This document shows positions 8,679-17,789 of a DNA stretch of 42,254 nucleotides, piece after piece (the first letter of the stretch is position 1; each line of letters begins with the position of its first letter). The stretch comes from Bacteroidota bacterium (GTDB taxonomy: Bacteria; Bacteroidota; Bacteroidia; Flavobacteriales; Flavobacteriaceae). The position numbers and the translations under genes were made by a program. The stretch covers positions 1-42,254 of the forward strand of contig CANFVB010000004.1 in the NCBI GenBank assembly GCA_947450355.1, read 5' to 3'. The notes beneath the pieces were generated by a model that saw only the letters and a program-made list of their open reading frames with translations, had not been told where the DNA came from and searched no databases.

Positions 8679-10634
8679 CTAATTATCTAATGATTCAAAA
8701 TCAGAATTCATACTTTTAAATTCTGGCACTATTAATTTCATTTTAGAAACAATTTCATCACTTCTATAGGTATGTGCTATTTCAATTAATTCTGTGATTT
8801 CTTTAATTAATGATTCAAAATCATCTTTTAAATCCTCTGCAATCATAATTTTTTCATGATGAGTAGGCAATGTTTTGGAAGTATCATTTAATAATTCCTC
8901 ATATAATTTCTCTCCTGGGCGCAAACCTACGATTTTTATTTCAATATCTTTATCTGGAATCAACCCTGCAAGTCGAATCATCTTATTTGCCAAATCAATA
9001 ATTTTAACTGGTTTTCCCATATCAAAGATGAAAATTTCACCGCCATTACCCATTGAACCTGCTTCTAATACCAACTGACAGGCTTCTGGAATGGTCATGA
9101 AATAGCGAATAATATCGGGATGCGTAATTGTTACTGGTCCGCCTGAAGCAATTTGATTTTTAAATAATGGTACAACAGAACCATTAGAACCTAATACATT
9201 TCCAAAACGAGTGGTAATAAATTTAGTAGTTTTGTCATCAGAATTTGAATTAAAAAATAAAGATTGCACGTATTTTTCAGCTATTCTTTTGCTTGCTCCC
9301 ATTACATTACTGGGATTCACAGCCTTATCCGTTGAAATCATAACAAAACTTTCTACACCGTGTTCAACAGACAAATCTGTAGTGTTTTTAGTACCCATTA
9401 CATTTACAAAAATTGCTTGTGCTGGATTCTCTTCCATTAAAGGAACGTGTTTATAAGCAGCTGCATGAAAAACAACTTGGGGTTTATATTTAATAAAAAC
9501 CTGATTCAATGCCTCTTTATTTCTTATATCACATATTACTGTTTTAATTTTTATTTCAGTAATTAATTTATCCATTTCTAATTTTAAATGATGCAGAGGA
9601 GTTTCTGCTTGATCTAAAATAATGATTTTTTTAGGATTGAAATTAATAACTTGTCTCGCAATTTCACTACCAATTGAACCTGCTGCTCCAGTAATTAATA
9701 TTGTTTTGTTTTTTAACTGTTTTGATATTAATTTAGTATCCAACACTATTGGATTACGCTCTAACAAGTCCTCAATTTTAAAATTGGTTACTTTATTTGC
9801 AATTTCTTTTTTATCTTCCCAATTAGCAATAGAAGGCACTGTAAATACTTTGAAATTATACTCCAAACATTCTTCAACTATATCTAATTTTTGCTGTTTG
9901 TTTAAACTTTTATCTGAAATAATTAGAGCTTCAGCACTTACTGAACGCATTATTATTGAAATTTTTCTTTTAGAATTTAAAATTGGCACATCTAAAATTC
10001 TTTTTGATGTGTTTTGATTGTCTTTATCAATAAAACCGAGAACTTTAAATTTTAATGGCTTTTCGGAATTTAAAGCATTTACTACTGAAATGGCATTTGC
10101 ATCCGCGCCATAAATTAGGGTATTAATTAATTTTGATTTGTTTTTCTCTACCATAAAATTTTCAAAAACAAACTTCACAAAGATTCTAAATAAAAACAAT
10201 ACTGAAAATGTTATTGCTAAATTGATAAATAATGCTGGAATTACAAATATTTTTTTTCCAGTAATAAAAAAAGTAGAATAATTAATTAGTACTAATATTA
10301 CAAAAGAATACATTGTTGCATACAATAGTTTTATCCCATCAATAAAGGTGGAATGTCTTAATATTCCGGAATACGTTTTAAAGTATAAAAAGAAAAAACC
10401 ATTTATGAGTACTACTAAACCATATCGTAAAATTGGATTTAGAGTATTATAAAACGAAATGTGTAGAAATCTAAACAACCAATATGAGAAAATATTCACG
10501 AAAATAACTATAGAAATATCGATACAAAAAATTATCCATCTTGGTAGATAATCCATATTTGTAAAATAATCTTTTACTTTAATATTCTGAAAAAAGTTGT
10601 TTGTTTTTATTTTAAAATTTGATGTTTTATTCAT
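8679..10634 (-). CDS. UDP-GlcNAc 4,6-dehydratase, membrane type (WbpM/PglF/CapD family)
   Basis: 651 aa. Four or five N-terminal membrane helices (about residues 30-155) precede a Rossmann-like linker and the SDR catalytic domain. The NAD motif ITGAAGSIGSE is at about 312-322. The segment STDKAVNPSNVMGASKR (about 430-446) has Met where other SDRs have Tyr, the signature of the Ser-Met-Lys triad in WbpM/PglF. The reaction gives UDP-4-keto-6-deoxy-GlcNAc. The next gene upstream in the operon encodes a DegT aminotransferase, the partner that would turn the keto sugar into UDP-4-amino-4,6-dideoxy-GlcNAc (UDP-QuiNAc4N or a stereoisomer), the precursor of bacillosamine-type sugars. Confidence 0.92.
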   Translation of the reverse strand: MNKTSNFKIKTNNFFQNIKVKDYFTNMDYLPRWIIFCIDISIVIFVNIFSYWLFRFLHISFYNTLNPILRYGLVVLINGFFFLYFKTYSGILRHSTFIDGIKLLYATMYSFVILVLINYSTFFITGKKIFVIPALFINLAITFSVLFLFRIFVKFVFENFMVEKNKSKLINTLIYGADANAISVVNALNSEKPLKFKVLGFIDKDNQNTSKRILDVPILNSKRKISIIMRSVSAEALIISDKSLNKQQKLDIVEECLEYNFKVFTVPSIANWEDKKEIANKVTNFKIEDLLERNPIVLDTKLISKQLKNKTILITGAAGSIGSEIARQVINFNPKKIIILDQAETPLHHLKLEMDKLITEIKIKTVICDIRNKEALNQVFIKYKPQVVFHAAAYKHVPLMEENPAQAIFVNVMGTKNTTDLSVEHGVESFVMISTDKAVNPSNVMGASKRIAEKYVQSLFFNSNSDDKTTKFITTRFGNVLGSNGSVVPLFKNQIASGGPVTITHPDIIRYFMTIPEACQLVLEAGSMGNGGEIFIFDMGKPVKIIDLANKMIRLAGLIPDKDIEIKIVGLRPGEKLYEELLNDTSKTLPTHHEKIMIAEDLKDDFESLIKEITELIEIAHTYRSDEIVSKMKLIVPEFKSMNSDFESLDN

Positions 10635-10719
10635 TAATAAATTAATTGTTATTTAACATTCTATTTTTTATTTAAAATTAATATTTAAGTGCGTAATAAT
10701 AGTTCAAAAATCAAATTTA

Positions 10720-11859
10720 TTATTTAAAAAAAGTATTAAATACTTTATTGATTCTTTCCTTATTTTGAACTGTTGTATTTGAACCTGACGGCAAACATAG
10801 TCCAAACTCAAATAATTTTTCAGCTACTTTTCCTCCATAATAAGGATATTTTTCAAATACTGGTTGCAAATGCATCGGTTTCCATAGTGGTCTGCTCTCA
10901 ATATTCGCGTGTTCTAATGCAAGTCTTAAATCCTCCCTAGTTTTTCCATTCAATTTTTCAGGGTTAACTATAATAGCAGATAACCAATGATTAGAAAAAT
11001 ATTCTAAATTTGGCTCTGTAAATACTGTTACCCCTTCAATATTTTTGAAATAATCCAAGTAAAATTGATTCATATCCCTTCTAAGATTCACATGACTATC
11101 CAGCACTTGCATTTGTCCTCGACCGATTCCAGCACAAATATTACTCATTCTATAGTTGTACCCAATTTCTGAATGTTGATAATGAGGTGCATTATCACGA
11201 GATTGAGTAGCAAAAAACACTGCTTTATCTTTAATTTCTTTCGTATTTGCAACTAAAGCTCCTCCTCCTGAAGTCGTGATGATTTTATTTCCATTAAATG
11301 ATAAAACTCCAATTGTTCCAAAAGTTCCGCATTTTTGTCCTTTAAAAGAACTTCCTAAAGCTTCCGCACTATCTTCTATAACAGGTATTTCATATTTATT
11401 AGTGACTGCCAAAATAGCATCTGCATTGAATGGCATTCCGTATAAATGAACTGCAATAATTGCTTTTGGCTTTTTACCTTTTGAAATTCGATCTACAATT
11501 GCTTCTTCTAAAGCAATAGGGCACATATTCCAAGTATTGCTTTCACTATCTACAAAAATAGGTGTTGCACCTTGATACAAAATTGGATTTGCTGAAGCAG
11601 AAAAAGTAAAACTTTGACAAATAACTTCATCGCCAGCCTTAACACCAAGAATGACAAGACCTAAATGTATTGCAGCTGTTCCAGAACTCAAAGCACCTAC
11701 AAAAACATCTTTATTTAAATACCTTTCTAAATCTATTTCAAATCCATTTACATTTGGCCCCAAAGGAGCGACCCAATTTGAATCAAAAGCTTCGTTAATA
11801 AATTCCAACTCCGTTCCTCCCATATGTGGAGAAGAAAGCCATATTTTTGAATCTTGCAT
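10720..11859 (-). CDS. PLP-dependent sugar aminotransferase (DegT/DnrJ/EryC1, PglE-like)
   Basis: 379 aa, normal family length. Visible features are the early GGTELEFINEAFDSNWVAPLG segment, EDSAEALGSSFKG (Asp binding the PLP pyridine nitrogen) and SFNGNKIITTSGGG with the PLP-binding Lys. It would transfer an amino group to C4 of the UDP-4-keto sugar produced by the dehydratase encoded next (8679-10634). The start is 1 nt after the stop of the preceding sugar transferase, indicating coupling. The exact sugar product is not decidable from sequence. Confidence 0.92.
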   Translation of the reverse strand: MQDSKIWLSSPHMGGTELEFINEAFDSNWVAPLGPNVNGFEIDLERYLNKDVFVGALSSGTAAIHLGLVILGVKAGDEVICQSFTFSASANPILYQGATPIFVDSESNTWNMCPIALEEAIVDRISKGKKPKAIIAVHLYGMPFNADAILAVTNKYEIPVIEDSAEALGSSFKGQKCGTFGTIGVLSFNGNKIITTSGGGALVANTKEIKDKAVFFATQSRDNAPHYQHSEIGYNYRMSNICAGIGRGQMQVLDSHVNLRRDMNQFYLDYFKNIEGVTVFTEPNLEYFSNHWLSAIIVNPEKLNGKTREDLRLALEHANIESRPLWKPMHLQPVFEKYPYYGGKVAEKLFEFGLCLPSGSNTTVQNKERINKVFNTFFK

Positions 11860-11860
11860 A

Positions 11861-12409
11861 TTATCTAAATATTGTTTTTATTATAATTTTTATATCTCCA
11901 AAAATAGAATGATTATAATAATAATCCAAATTCATTCGGATTTTATCTGGAAAAATAATAGTGTCATTGTAAAGCTGAGGGTTTTCTTGAGTACTTAGTA
12001 TTTTTTCTTCATTAGAGTATTTTATACTTGCTAAACTCGTTAATCCAGGTTTTAATTCTAGAATTTTCCTGTTTTCACCCTCCAACAAATCATAATAACC
12101 AGAAATATCAGGACGAGGCCCTACAAAACTCATATTTCCAATCAAAATATTAATTAATTGAGGTAGTTCGTCAATCTTATATTTTCTTAAAAATTGTCCA
12201 ATATTAGATATTTTTCCTGAAATTGGGTTTATGGTTTTAAACTTATATATCTCGAATGACTTTCCAAATTGGCCAACTCTAACTTGTTTAAATAAACCAT
12301 TTGAATTAATATTTAAAGAACAAATAAAAAAAATTAAAATAAGAAAAATAATTAGTAATAATATTAAAATAATTGAAAATAATACATCAATAATTCTTTT
12401 TGTATCCAT
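11861..12409 (-). CDS. Compact bacterial sugar transferase (polyprenyl-phosphate GT, PglC-like)
   Basis: 182 aa, at the short end for monotopic phosphoglycosyl transferases. It has an N-terminal hydrophobic re-entrant helix (about residues 8-32), then KFKTI, IDELPQLINIL with the catalytic Asp-Glu, and GNMSFVGPRPD. The segment between KFKTI and the DELPQ motif is much shorter than usual, lacking most of the variable loop. The C-terminal part (PGLTSLASIKYSNEE) is divergent, lacking the GWAQINGR motif kept in the other copy. It lies directly upstream of the aminotransferase and dehydratase, a linkage that fits transfer of a QuiNAc4N/bacillosamine-type phosphate to undecaprenyl phosphate. A 103-nt gap separates it from the ATP-grasp gene. 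Confidence 0.85.
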   Translation of the reverse strand: MDTKRIIDVLFSIILILLLIIFLILIFFICSLNINSNGLFKQVRVGQFGKSFEIYKFKTINPISGKISNIGQFLRKYKIDELPQLINILIGNMSFVGPRPDISGYYDLLEGENRKILELKPGLTSLASIKYSNEEKILSTQENPQLYNDTIIFPDKIRMNLDYYYNHSIFGDIKIIIKTIFR

Positions 12410-12512
12410 TTAATAATAATTTCAGAAGTTTTACAATAAAATAGAACTTAAATGTAAATAATTATCTATTAGAGTATTATAAACTGATTCATTTTCTATT
12501 TTTTTGCAGTTC

Positions 12513-13568
12513 TTAGTCAATAATATCATTTTCAGAAAAAATAATCAGTTCATTATCAACACCTCTTAAAAAATTATACTCTTCTTTAAAGATTTGATAT
12601 CCTAAATTAATTTTTTTATTGTACACAAATGCTTCAATTGTTTTTTCTGCAAAATTAACTCCCGCCAAAGCAAATGCATTCGTAAAAGAAACATGTCTAA
12701 TGTTTATTTCAGTTATCTTTGGAATTCCATTAATATCTTCTTTAAAATCGACTGTAAACATTCCCTCTATGGGAAGTTTATATTTTTTGAAAATTATCTC
12801 TAATGCTAATACTGAACTATCGAAAAGTTCAATATTGTTAATCAATTTACCTCTTGAACACATTCCTGAAATTTTGGACGGTGCAGCATTTGCCAATAAA
12901 TATTCTATTCTTTCAGCTGCTGCCGATACAATCAGCTTTCCTTCTTTATAAAGCAATTTACAAGCATAGTTTTTTCCAGGTAAATAAGTACTTGCAATAA
13001 GTCCATCTTCATTACCATTGAATTTTGTCCAATTAATAATATCATCAATTGAATTGATTTTTAAAGCTCCAATAGCACCAGCCGACTTATTTACTCTTAC
13101 CCAATATGGATAGTTTAATTGGCTTCCTATTATTTCTAAATTTACAATAGAATAATCAGTTATATTTAATGTTAGCGGAGTTAAACAATGCTCTAAAAGA
13201 ATATTAGCAACATTTAATTTATCAAAAATAAAAGTTGCCACTTTTGCATTTGGGATTAATGAATCACAAGGCATTTTGGACTCCTCTTTAAGTTTACTCC
13301 AAATTAACACTTCCGTCTCAGGTACAACAAAAGCATATTGAATTGCTTCTTTTTGAATTATGTCATTCATTTTTTCAACATAGAGAGTTTCATCTGTAGT
13401 TGCATTTGGCACCAAATAAGTTTTATCAAAAGGGAATCCGCAATAATGACCAGGAGCAAATTTATTTGCATCTACGCCAACTATATAAGCATTTGGATAA
13501 GCTTCTTTAATACTTTTAGCAATTCCTTTAGGAGTGGGGCCACCAATACCTGTTATCAATATTTTCAT
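12513..13568 (-). CDS. ATP-grasp family ligase (carbamoyl-phosphate-synthase-like fold)
   Basis: 351 aa from the ATG at 13568. An alternative in-frame ATG at 13586 would overlap the preceding gene by 14 nt. The downstream start is preferred because MKILITGIGG begins the Rossmann-like pre-ATP-grasp fold directly and lies 4 nt after the previous stop. The ATP-grasp part shows WVRVNKSAGAIGA in the lysine/glycine loop region and EINIRH, with the Mg-binding Glu and Asn, near residue 297. Such enzymes join a carboxylate to an amine or thiol through an acyl phosphate. Substrate unknown. The position between two sugar-phosphate transferases and after a CapK-like gene suggests it modifies a sugar of the repeat unit, perhaps with an amino acid or acid substituent. 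Confidence 0.8.
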   Translation of the reverse strand: MKILITGIGGPTPKGIAKSIKEAYPNAYIVGVDANKFAPGHYCGFPFDKTYLVPNATTDETLYVEKMNDIIQKEAIQYAFVVPETEVLIWSKLKEESKMPCDSLIPNAKVATFIFDKLNVANILLEHCLTPLTLNITDYSIVNLEIIGSQLNYPYWVRVNKSAGAIGALKINSIDDIINWTKFNGNEDGLIASTYLPGKNYACKLLYKEGKLIVSAAAERIEYLLANAAPSKISGMCSRGKLINNIELFDSSVLALEIIFKKYKLPIEGMFTVDFKEDINGIPKITEINIRHVSFTNAFALAGVNFAEKTIEAFVYNKKINLGYQIFKEEYNFLRGVDNELIIFSENDIID

Positions 13569-13572
13569 ATTT

Positions 13573-14184
13573 TTAATTATTTCCATTAAATGCTTCCATC
13601 GGACGCTCTGCCGTTTGGTTTACCCCTTCACTTTTAACAACTTTAAGAAAAGTCATCCATAAGATTTTTATATCTAGAAAGAAACTTAGATTATCTACAT
13701 AATAAACATCCAAATTAAATTTTTTTGTCCACGAAATTGAATTTCTACCATTTATTTGAGCCCAACCCGTCATACCTGGACGTACTTCGTGACGCCGTAA
13801 CTGCTCAGGAGAATATAAAGAAATATATTTAAAAAGTAATGGTCTTGGCCCAACCAAGCTCATTTCACCTTTTAATACATTTATTAACTGAGGTAACTCA
13901 TCCAAAGACAATTTTCTCATAATTGAGCCGGCTTTAGTCATTCTTTGTATATCAGGAAGTAATAATCCATTGATATCTCTTTTATCAGTCATTGTTTTTA
14001 ACTTTATGATATTAAAAGGTTTTTGATTTATACCTGGTCGCTCTTGAAAGAAAAATACTTTTCCTTTATTTTTAAAAACCAAAATTAAAATACTTATTAT
14101 TAGAACTGGCGCTAATACCAAAAGTATTAATAAAGCAGTCAAGAAATCTAGAAGTCTTTTTAAGTATATCTTATAAATTTTCAT
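13573..14184 (-). CDS. Bacterial sugar transferase (initiating phosphoglycosyl transferase, PglC/WcaJ-like)
   Basis: 203 aa, canonical monotopic type. It has an N-terminal re-entrant helix (about residues 12-37), KLKTM, LDELPQLINVL with the catalytic Asp-Glu, GEMSLVGPRPLL and RPGMTGWAQINGRNSISW. It transfers a sugar phosphate from a UDP-sugar to undecaprenyl phosphate to start the repeat unit on the inner membrane. It overlaps the CapK-like gene by 4 nt (ATGA), so translation is probably coupled. It is one of two such enzymes in the locus, this one with the complete motif set. Confidence 0.92.
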   Translation of the reverse strand: MKIYKIYLKRLLDFLTALLILLVLAPVLIISILILVFKNKGKVFFFQERPGINQKPFNIIKLKTMTDKRDINGLLLPDIQRMTKAGSIMRKLSLDELPQLINVLKGEMSLVGPRPLLFKYISLYSPEQLRRHEVRPGMTGWAQINGRNSISWTKKFNLDVYYVDNLSFFLDIKILWMTFLKVVKSEGVNQTAERPMEAFNGNN

Positions 14185-15491
14185 TTTGGAGCTAGATTCA
14201 TTACGTTAATTACTTTTTTCCGTTTTCCTGAATTTAGTAATGGGATTTCATCAACATATTCTACTTTTATAATTGCGTCTATCCCAAAATATTTTTTAAA
14301 TTCAGAAATAAGCTCTTCTTCTCTTTGAAATTTTCCCTTCAAATTAAGCTTAAATAAATAGTTTGTTTTATCCAATTGAAGAAATTGATATTGTTTTATT
14401 TCATCATACAACCACATATTATTAGTTATTGTAAATGAAGAAACTAGATTGCCTGAAGTATTAAAAACCATATCCATTTTTCGCCCTTCCACCTTGGTTA
14501 AAACAAGTTTTTCTTTATTTTTATCCCAATCAACAGTTCCAATATCACCAGTGTCATACCTAATAATTGGCATTGCATAATTGAAATAATCGGTTATTAC
14601 AATTCTTCCTGACTCACCTATAGATACTGCATTATTGGTATCAATTTCTAAAATTTCTATATTATAACTAGCCCAATTTATTATAAAAGTATCTGAACCA
14701 TCCGACAATTGTTGAGCCAAAATTCCATTTTCCACATTAGAATATCTAGAAACTGGATGTTTCCCAAAGAAATCAAAAAGAGCTGCTTTTGCATATTGGC
14801 TTATTCCTTCTGAAGTTGCAATGATTCCAGTAACATTTTTAATTTGCGAATTTGGTTCGTTCCTTTCTAAAAAATTACAAATTGACTCCAAAGCTGATGA
14901 GTACCCTAAAAAAGCAATGGGTGTTGAATATTTTTTGAATTTAGATACTAGTTTTTGAATTTCATGGTCTGAAAGTTGAGTTACATCAATTGGCTCAATA
15001 TTTTCTAACCAAGCTTGAATATTGGTTTTTTTATTAACATTTGTCCAAATTTTTAAATAATTTAATTGTATTCCTATTTCAAAACCAGCTAATTTCCCAA
15101 AATAAATTGTATCAGCAGTATTCCTTGATTTTTTTTTAAAATCTTGAAATACACTAAATGGGGTACCAGTTGATCCACTAGTTACTAATCTAAATAATGA
15201 ATTCTTATCAACTCCATCAGTTATAAATTCATCAATTGAATTTCGAATAATGTTTTTGTTAATTATTGGAAATGAGTCCAAAGTCAATTTTTTATCTGCC
15301 AAATTATTTCTATAAAACGCAACGTTATTTACTGCATGATGAAATAATTCATTTTTTCTATGTTCAGTTTTGCTTTTTGAACTAACTGAAAATGGGGCTT
15401 TAACAATACAATCAATGTCTTCAAGATGTTTAGAAATTATACCTCCTCTAATTGCATCATTAATATAAAAAATAATTTTTCTAAAATTCAT
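14181..15491 (-). CDS. CapK/PaaK-like AMP-binding enzyme (phenylacetate-CoA ligase family)
   Basis: 436 aa ANL-superfamily protein. The ATP-binding loop VTSGSTGTPFS is near residues 103-113 and YDTGDIGTVDW near residue 308. The C-terminal lid domain ends with a SGKRKKV segment carrying the conserved lysine region. CapK-type members are frequent in capsule loci but few have a proven reaction. Chemistry would be adenylation of a carboxylic acid. No carrier protein gene is seen nearby, so the acceptor is unclear. It is followed by a sugar transferase (4-nt overlap) and an ATP-grasp enzyme, which may act with it on the same substituent. Confidence 0.85.
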   Translation of the reverse strand: MNFRKIIFYINDAIRGGIISKHLEDIDCIVKAPFSVSSKSKTEHRKNELFHHAVNNVAFYRNNLADKKLTLDSFPIINKNIIRNSIDEFITDGVDKNSLFRLVTSGSTGTPFSVFQDFKKKSRNTADTIYFGKLAGFEIGIQLNYLKIWTNVNKKTNIQAWLENIEPIDVTQLSDHEIQKLVSKFKKYSTPIAFLGYSSALESICNFLERNEPNSQIKNVTGIIATSEGISQYAKAALFDFFGKHPVSRYSNVENGILAQQLSDGSDTFIINWASYNIEILEIDTNNAVSIGESGRIVITDYFNYAMPIIRYDTGDIGTVDWDKNKEKLVLTKVEGRKMDMVFNTSGNLVSSFTITNNMWLYDEIKQYQFLQLDKTNYLFKLNLKGKFQREEELISEFKKYFGIDAIIKVEYVDEIPLLNSGKRKKVINVMNLAPK

Positions 15492-15496
15492 AACTG

Positions 15497-16621
15497 TTAA
15501 TTTTTACTTAAAGAAATTAAATCTCCCAATTCATTTGCTGCCATAAACTCCACATCAGGCCATTTTACAACGATAGCTTTTAATAAATTTCTAAGGGCAT
15601 TAATACCTTTTGTACGGTTTACTTCCTGAATTGTTCCTGTAAAATTAACCCGATGAGAACTAATATTCGCCGGTTTGTTCCAAAAAAAAGCGGTTTCAAT
15701 TTCTTTCAAACAAGACGCAATTGCTTCATCTGGTTTTACTAAATTAGGTTCAAACACGCAATTTCGGATTAAATAATACTGTCCATATTTATTCATTTTT
15801 CCCACATAACGAAATTTATTTTTATAGATTTCATTTCCCTGATGTTCCTTTTTAATAACTATGCTATCTATATATTTAACACCATATTCAGACATGACTT
15901 TTTCTAAAATCTCATGCTCATAAGCCCCAGGAGCATTAAAATTAGTAGCTTTATAACCAAACACTTTTTCAAAAGCAAGTAAACCATCACTTAATATAAT
16001 TGCTAAATCTTTATTCTCCTCAAATTTATCGAAACAATAGGCTTCATTATAATGAATTGTTTTATAATAATTTAGGGGGAGTCCTGAATATGATTTATTT
16101 TCAATGCAGGACAAAAGCATTGGGTCTTTTTTTAATAACATTTCATTAAATAATTTAATATTTAAATGCTCTCTTCCATGAAATTGGGGAATAAATATTT
16201 TTTGATTTATACCTTCTTGCCACATTTTCCAAGTACCTTCATAACCAGGCAACTTATTTAAAGTTTCGGGAAGTAATTCATATCTATATTCATCATAATT
16301 ATTAATAATAACTGCATCAAAATCAATGTTTGCACAATTGGCATAAGGAGTAAATACAGCTGATCTTTCATTTTTATCTTTCACAGAAGTTAAGACATCA
16401 AATAAGGCTGCCAAGTCATCCGCTGTGTCTAATCCATCCAATTGATCAAACCGAGACCAATTAATCATTACTCCTGATTTTGCTAAGTTCTCTCTTGCTT
16501 TTTGTGAAGCATTTCTAACATTTCCATAATCATCTACTGAAAAAACAACAATTTTTCTATCAGTAGTCCAACCTGGTATGTTTTTTATATGACCTGCTAT
16601 TATTTTTTTTAATTTATTCAT
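15497..16621 (-). CDS. Polysaccharide deacetylase-like protein 1 (divergent NodB/CE4-type)
   Basis: 374 aa. Motifs in NodB order: FSVDDYG with Asp30-Asp31, FHGREH with His148 and His152 (an HxxxH metal pair), NAPGAYEHE (229-237), matching the active-site loop, and SSHRVNF with His323. These would build a metal-dependent hydrolase acting on N- or O-acyl groups, but the sequence is far from classical deacetylases. The segment NFNAPGAYEH suggests a changed substrate pocket. No signal peptide is visible, so it may act on cytoplasmic lipid-linked sugar. A paralogue lies at 24655-25782. It overlaps the GT4 gene by 8 nt. Confidence 0.78.
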   Translation of the reverse strand: MNKLKKIIAGHIKNIPGWTTDRKIVVFSVDDYGNVRNASQKARENLAKSGVMINWSRFDQLDGLDTADDLAALFDVLTSVKDKNERSAVFTPYANCANIDFDAVIINNYDEYRYELLPETLNKLPGYEGTWKMWQEGINQKIFIPQFHGREHLNIKLFNEMLLKKDPMLLSCIENKSYSGLPLNYYKTIHYNEAYCFDKFEENKDLAIILSDGLLAFEKVFGYKATNFNAPGAYEHEILEKVMSEYGVKYIDSIVIKKEHQGNEIYKNKFRYVGKMNKYGQYYLIRNCVFEPNLVKPDEAIASCLKEIETAFFWNKPANISSHRVNFTGTIQEVNRTKGINALRNLLKAIVVKWPDVEFMAANELGDLISLSKN

Positions 16622-17789
16622 TTGTGTTTTTAGTATTAGTCAGTAAAAAATCGTATTCTAACTTTAATGATTCTAAAATATATTGACGGCCATATCGTTT
16701 ACAAATAATTTCCCTAGAAATATTACCCATTTTTTCTAATTTTTCACTCTGCAACAACATTTCTTCCATTGCAAGGTATAATGCTTTTTCATCTTGAACA
16801 GGGACAATATATCCATTGCTATTATTAGTGATAATTTCATTGCAACCATTTATGTCTGTAACTATTGAAGGCAAGCCCATTGCTCCAGCTTCTAAAACTG
16901 AATTTGGAAAACCTTCTCGATAACTTGGCAAAACAAAAACATCTGATAATTTATAAAATGGACGCACATCATCAAAACGACCTAGAGTTATAATATCAAG
17001 ATGTTTTTCTATAAATAGTTCCGTTTGTATTGGCAATGAGCCATGCTGACGTTCAAAAGTACCTATTAACAATAATTTTATTTTATTTTCAGGATACTGC
17101 TTTGTTAAGTTAACTAAAGATAAAACCAACTCCTCAATTCCTTTTTCTTTAGCAATTCTTCCAACAAATAAAAAAACAAAGGCATCATCTTCAATTTTGT
17201 AAAACAATCTTAAATTCTTTTTTGAATCTAATTGAATAGGGTCAAAAATAACTGTATCTACACCGTTAGTACTGCCATTAGACAATACTTTAAGTTTTGT
17301 TTTTTTAACAAAATTATTTTCTTGGATATAATCTTTAAGGGCATGTGAATTGGGATAAACCATAGTTGCCATGGCATAAGTCAATTTTTCTATAACTATA
17401 AGTAACTTACGTTTCAAACCAGTTGCGCCCATCAATGGCATTCCTGTAACGGTATGGATTCTTATTGGTACTCTCATTATTAATCCAGCAAGCATTCCCA
17501 ACAATCCGGCTTTAGGTGTATGAGTATGTATCAAAATTGGCTTCTCATTTCTAATCAATTGAATCAATTGAAACAAGGCTTTTAAATCTTCAAAGGGTTT
17601 TATAGTTCTACACAAATCAACTTTATGAGTAGCAACTCCCTCCCGCATTTGAATTTCATTAAAATGTTTTTGGTCATAACTAGTAGCTGCAATTACATTG
17701 TAAAACTGGTTAAGGTATTTTAACTGTCCTTTTAAAACAATATTCATATAAATAGGTACAGTTGCTATCCTAAGGATTTTATGTTTCAT
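16614..17789 (-). CDS. Glycosyltransferase family 4
   Basis: 391 aa GT-B enzyme. The N-terminal domain contains HTHTPKAGLLG (about residues 94-104). The C-terminal nucleotide-sugar domain contains FVGRIAKEKG and SYREGFPNSVLEAGAMGLP with the E-x7-E motif. It adds one sugar of the repeat unit at the cytoplasmic face. It resembles capsular enzymes of the PglA/WbpX kind. The donor cannot be told from sequence. It overlaps asnB-like 1 by 4 nt (ATGA) and the deacetylase-like gene by 8 nt. Confidence 0.92.
   Translation of the reverse strand: MKHKILRIATVPIYMNIVLKGQLKYLNQFYNVIAATSYDQKHFNEIQMREGVATHKVDLCRTIKPFEDLKALFQLIQLIRNEKPILIHTHTPKAGLLGMLAGLIMRVPIRIHTVTGMPLMGATGLKRKLLIVIEKLTYAMATMVYPNSHALKDYIQENNFVKKTKLKVLSNGSTNGVDTVIFDPIQLDSKKNLRLFYKIEDDAFVFLFVGRIAKEKGIEELVLSLVNLTKQYPENKIKLLLIGTFERQHGSLPIQTELFIEKHLDIITLGRFDDVRPFYKLSDVFVLPSYREGFPNSVLEAGAMGLPSIVTDINGCNEIITNNSNGYIVPVQDEKALYLAMEEMLLQSEKLEKMGNISREIICKRYGRQYILESLKLEYDFLLTNTKNTNE

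Noticed and set aside
9622..10017. 131-codon plus-strand open frame over the WbpM/PglF-like gene
   Set aside because: Antisense shadow of a well-supported gene; its composition follows from the complement of AT-rich codons.
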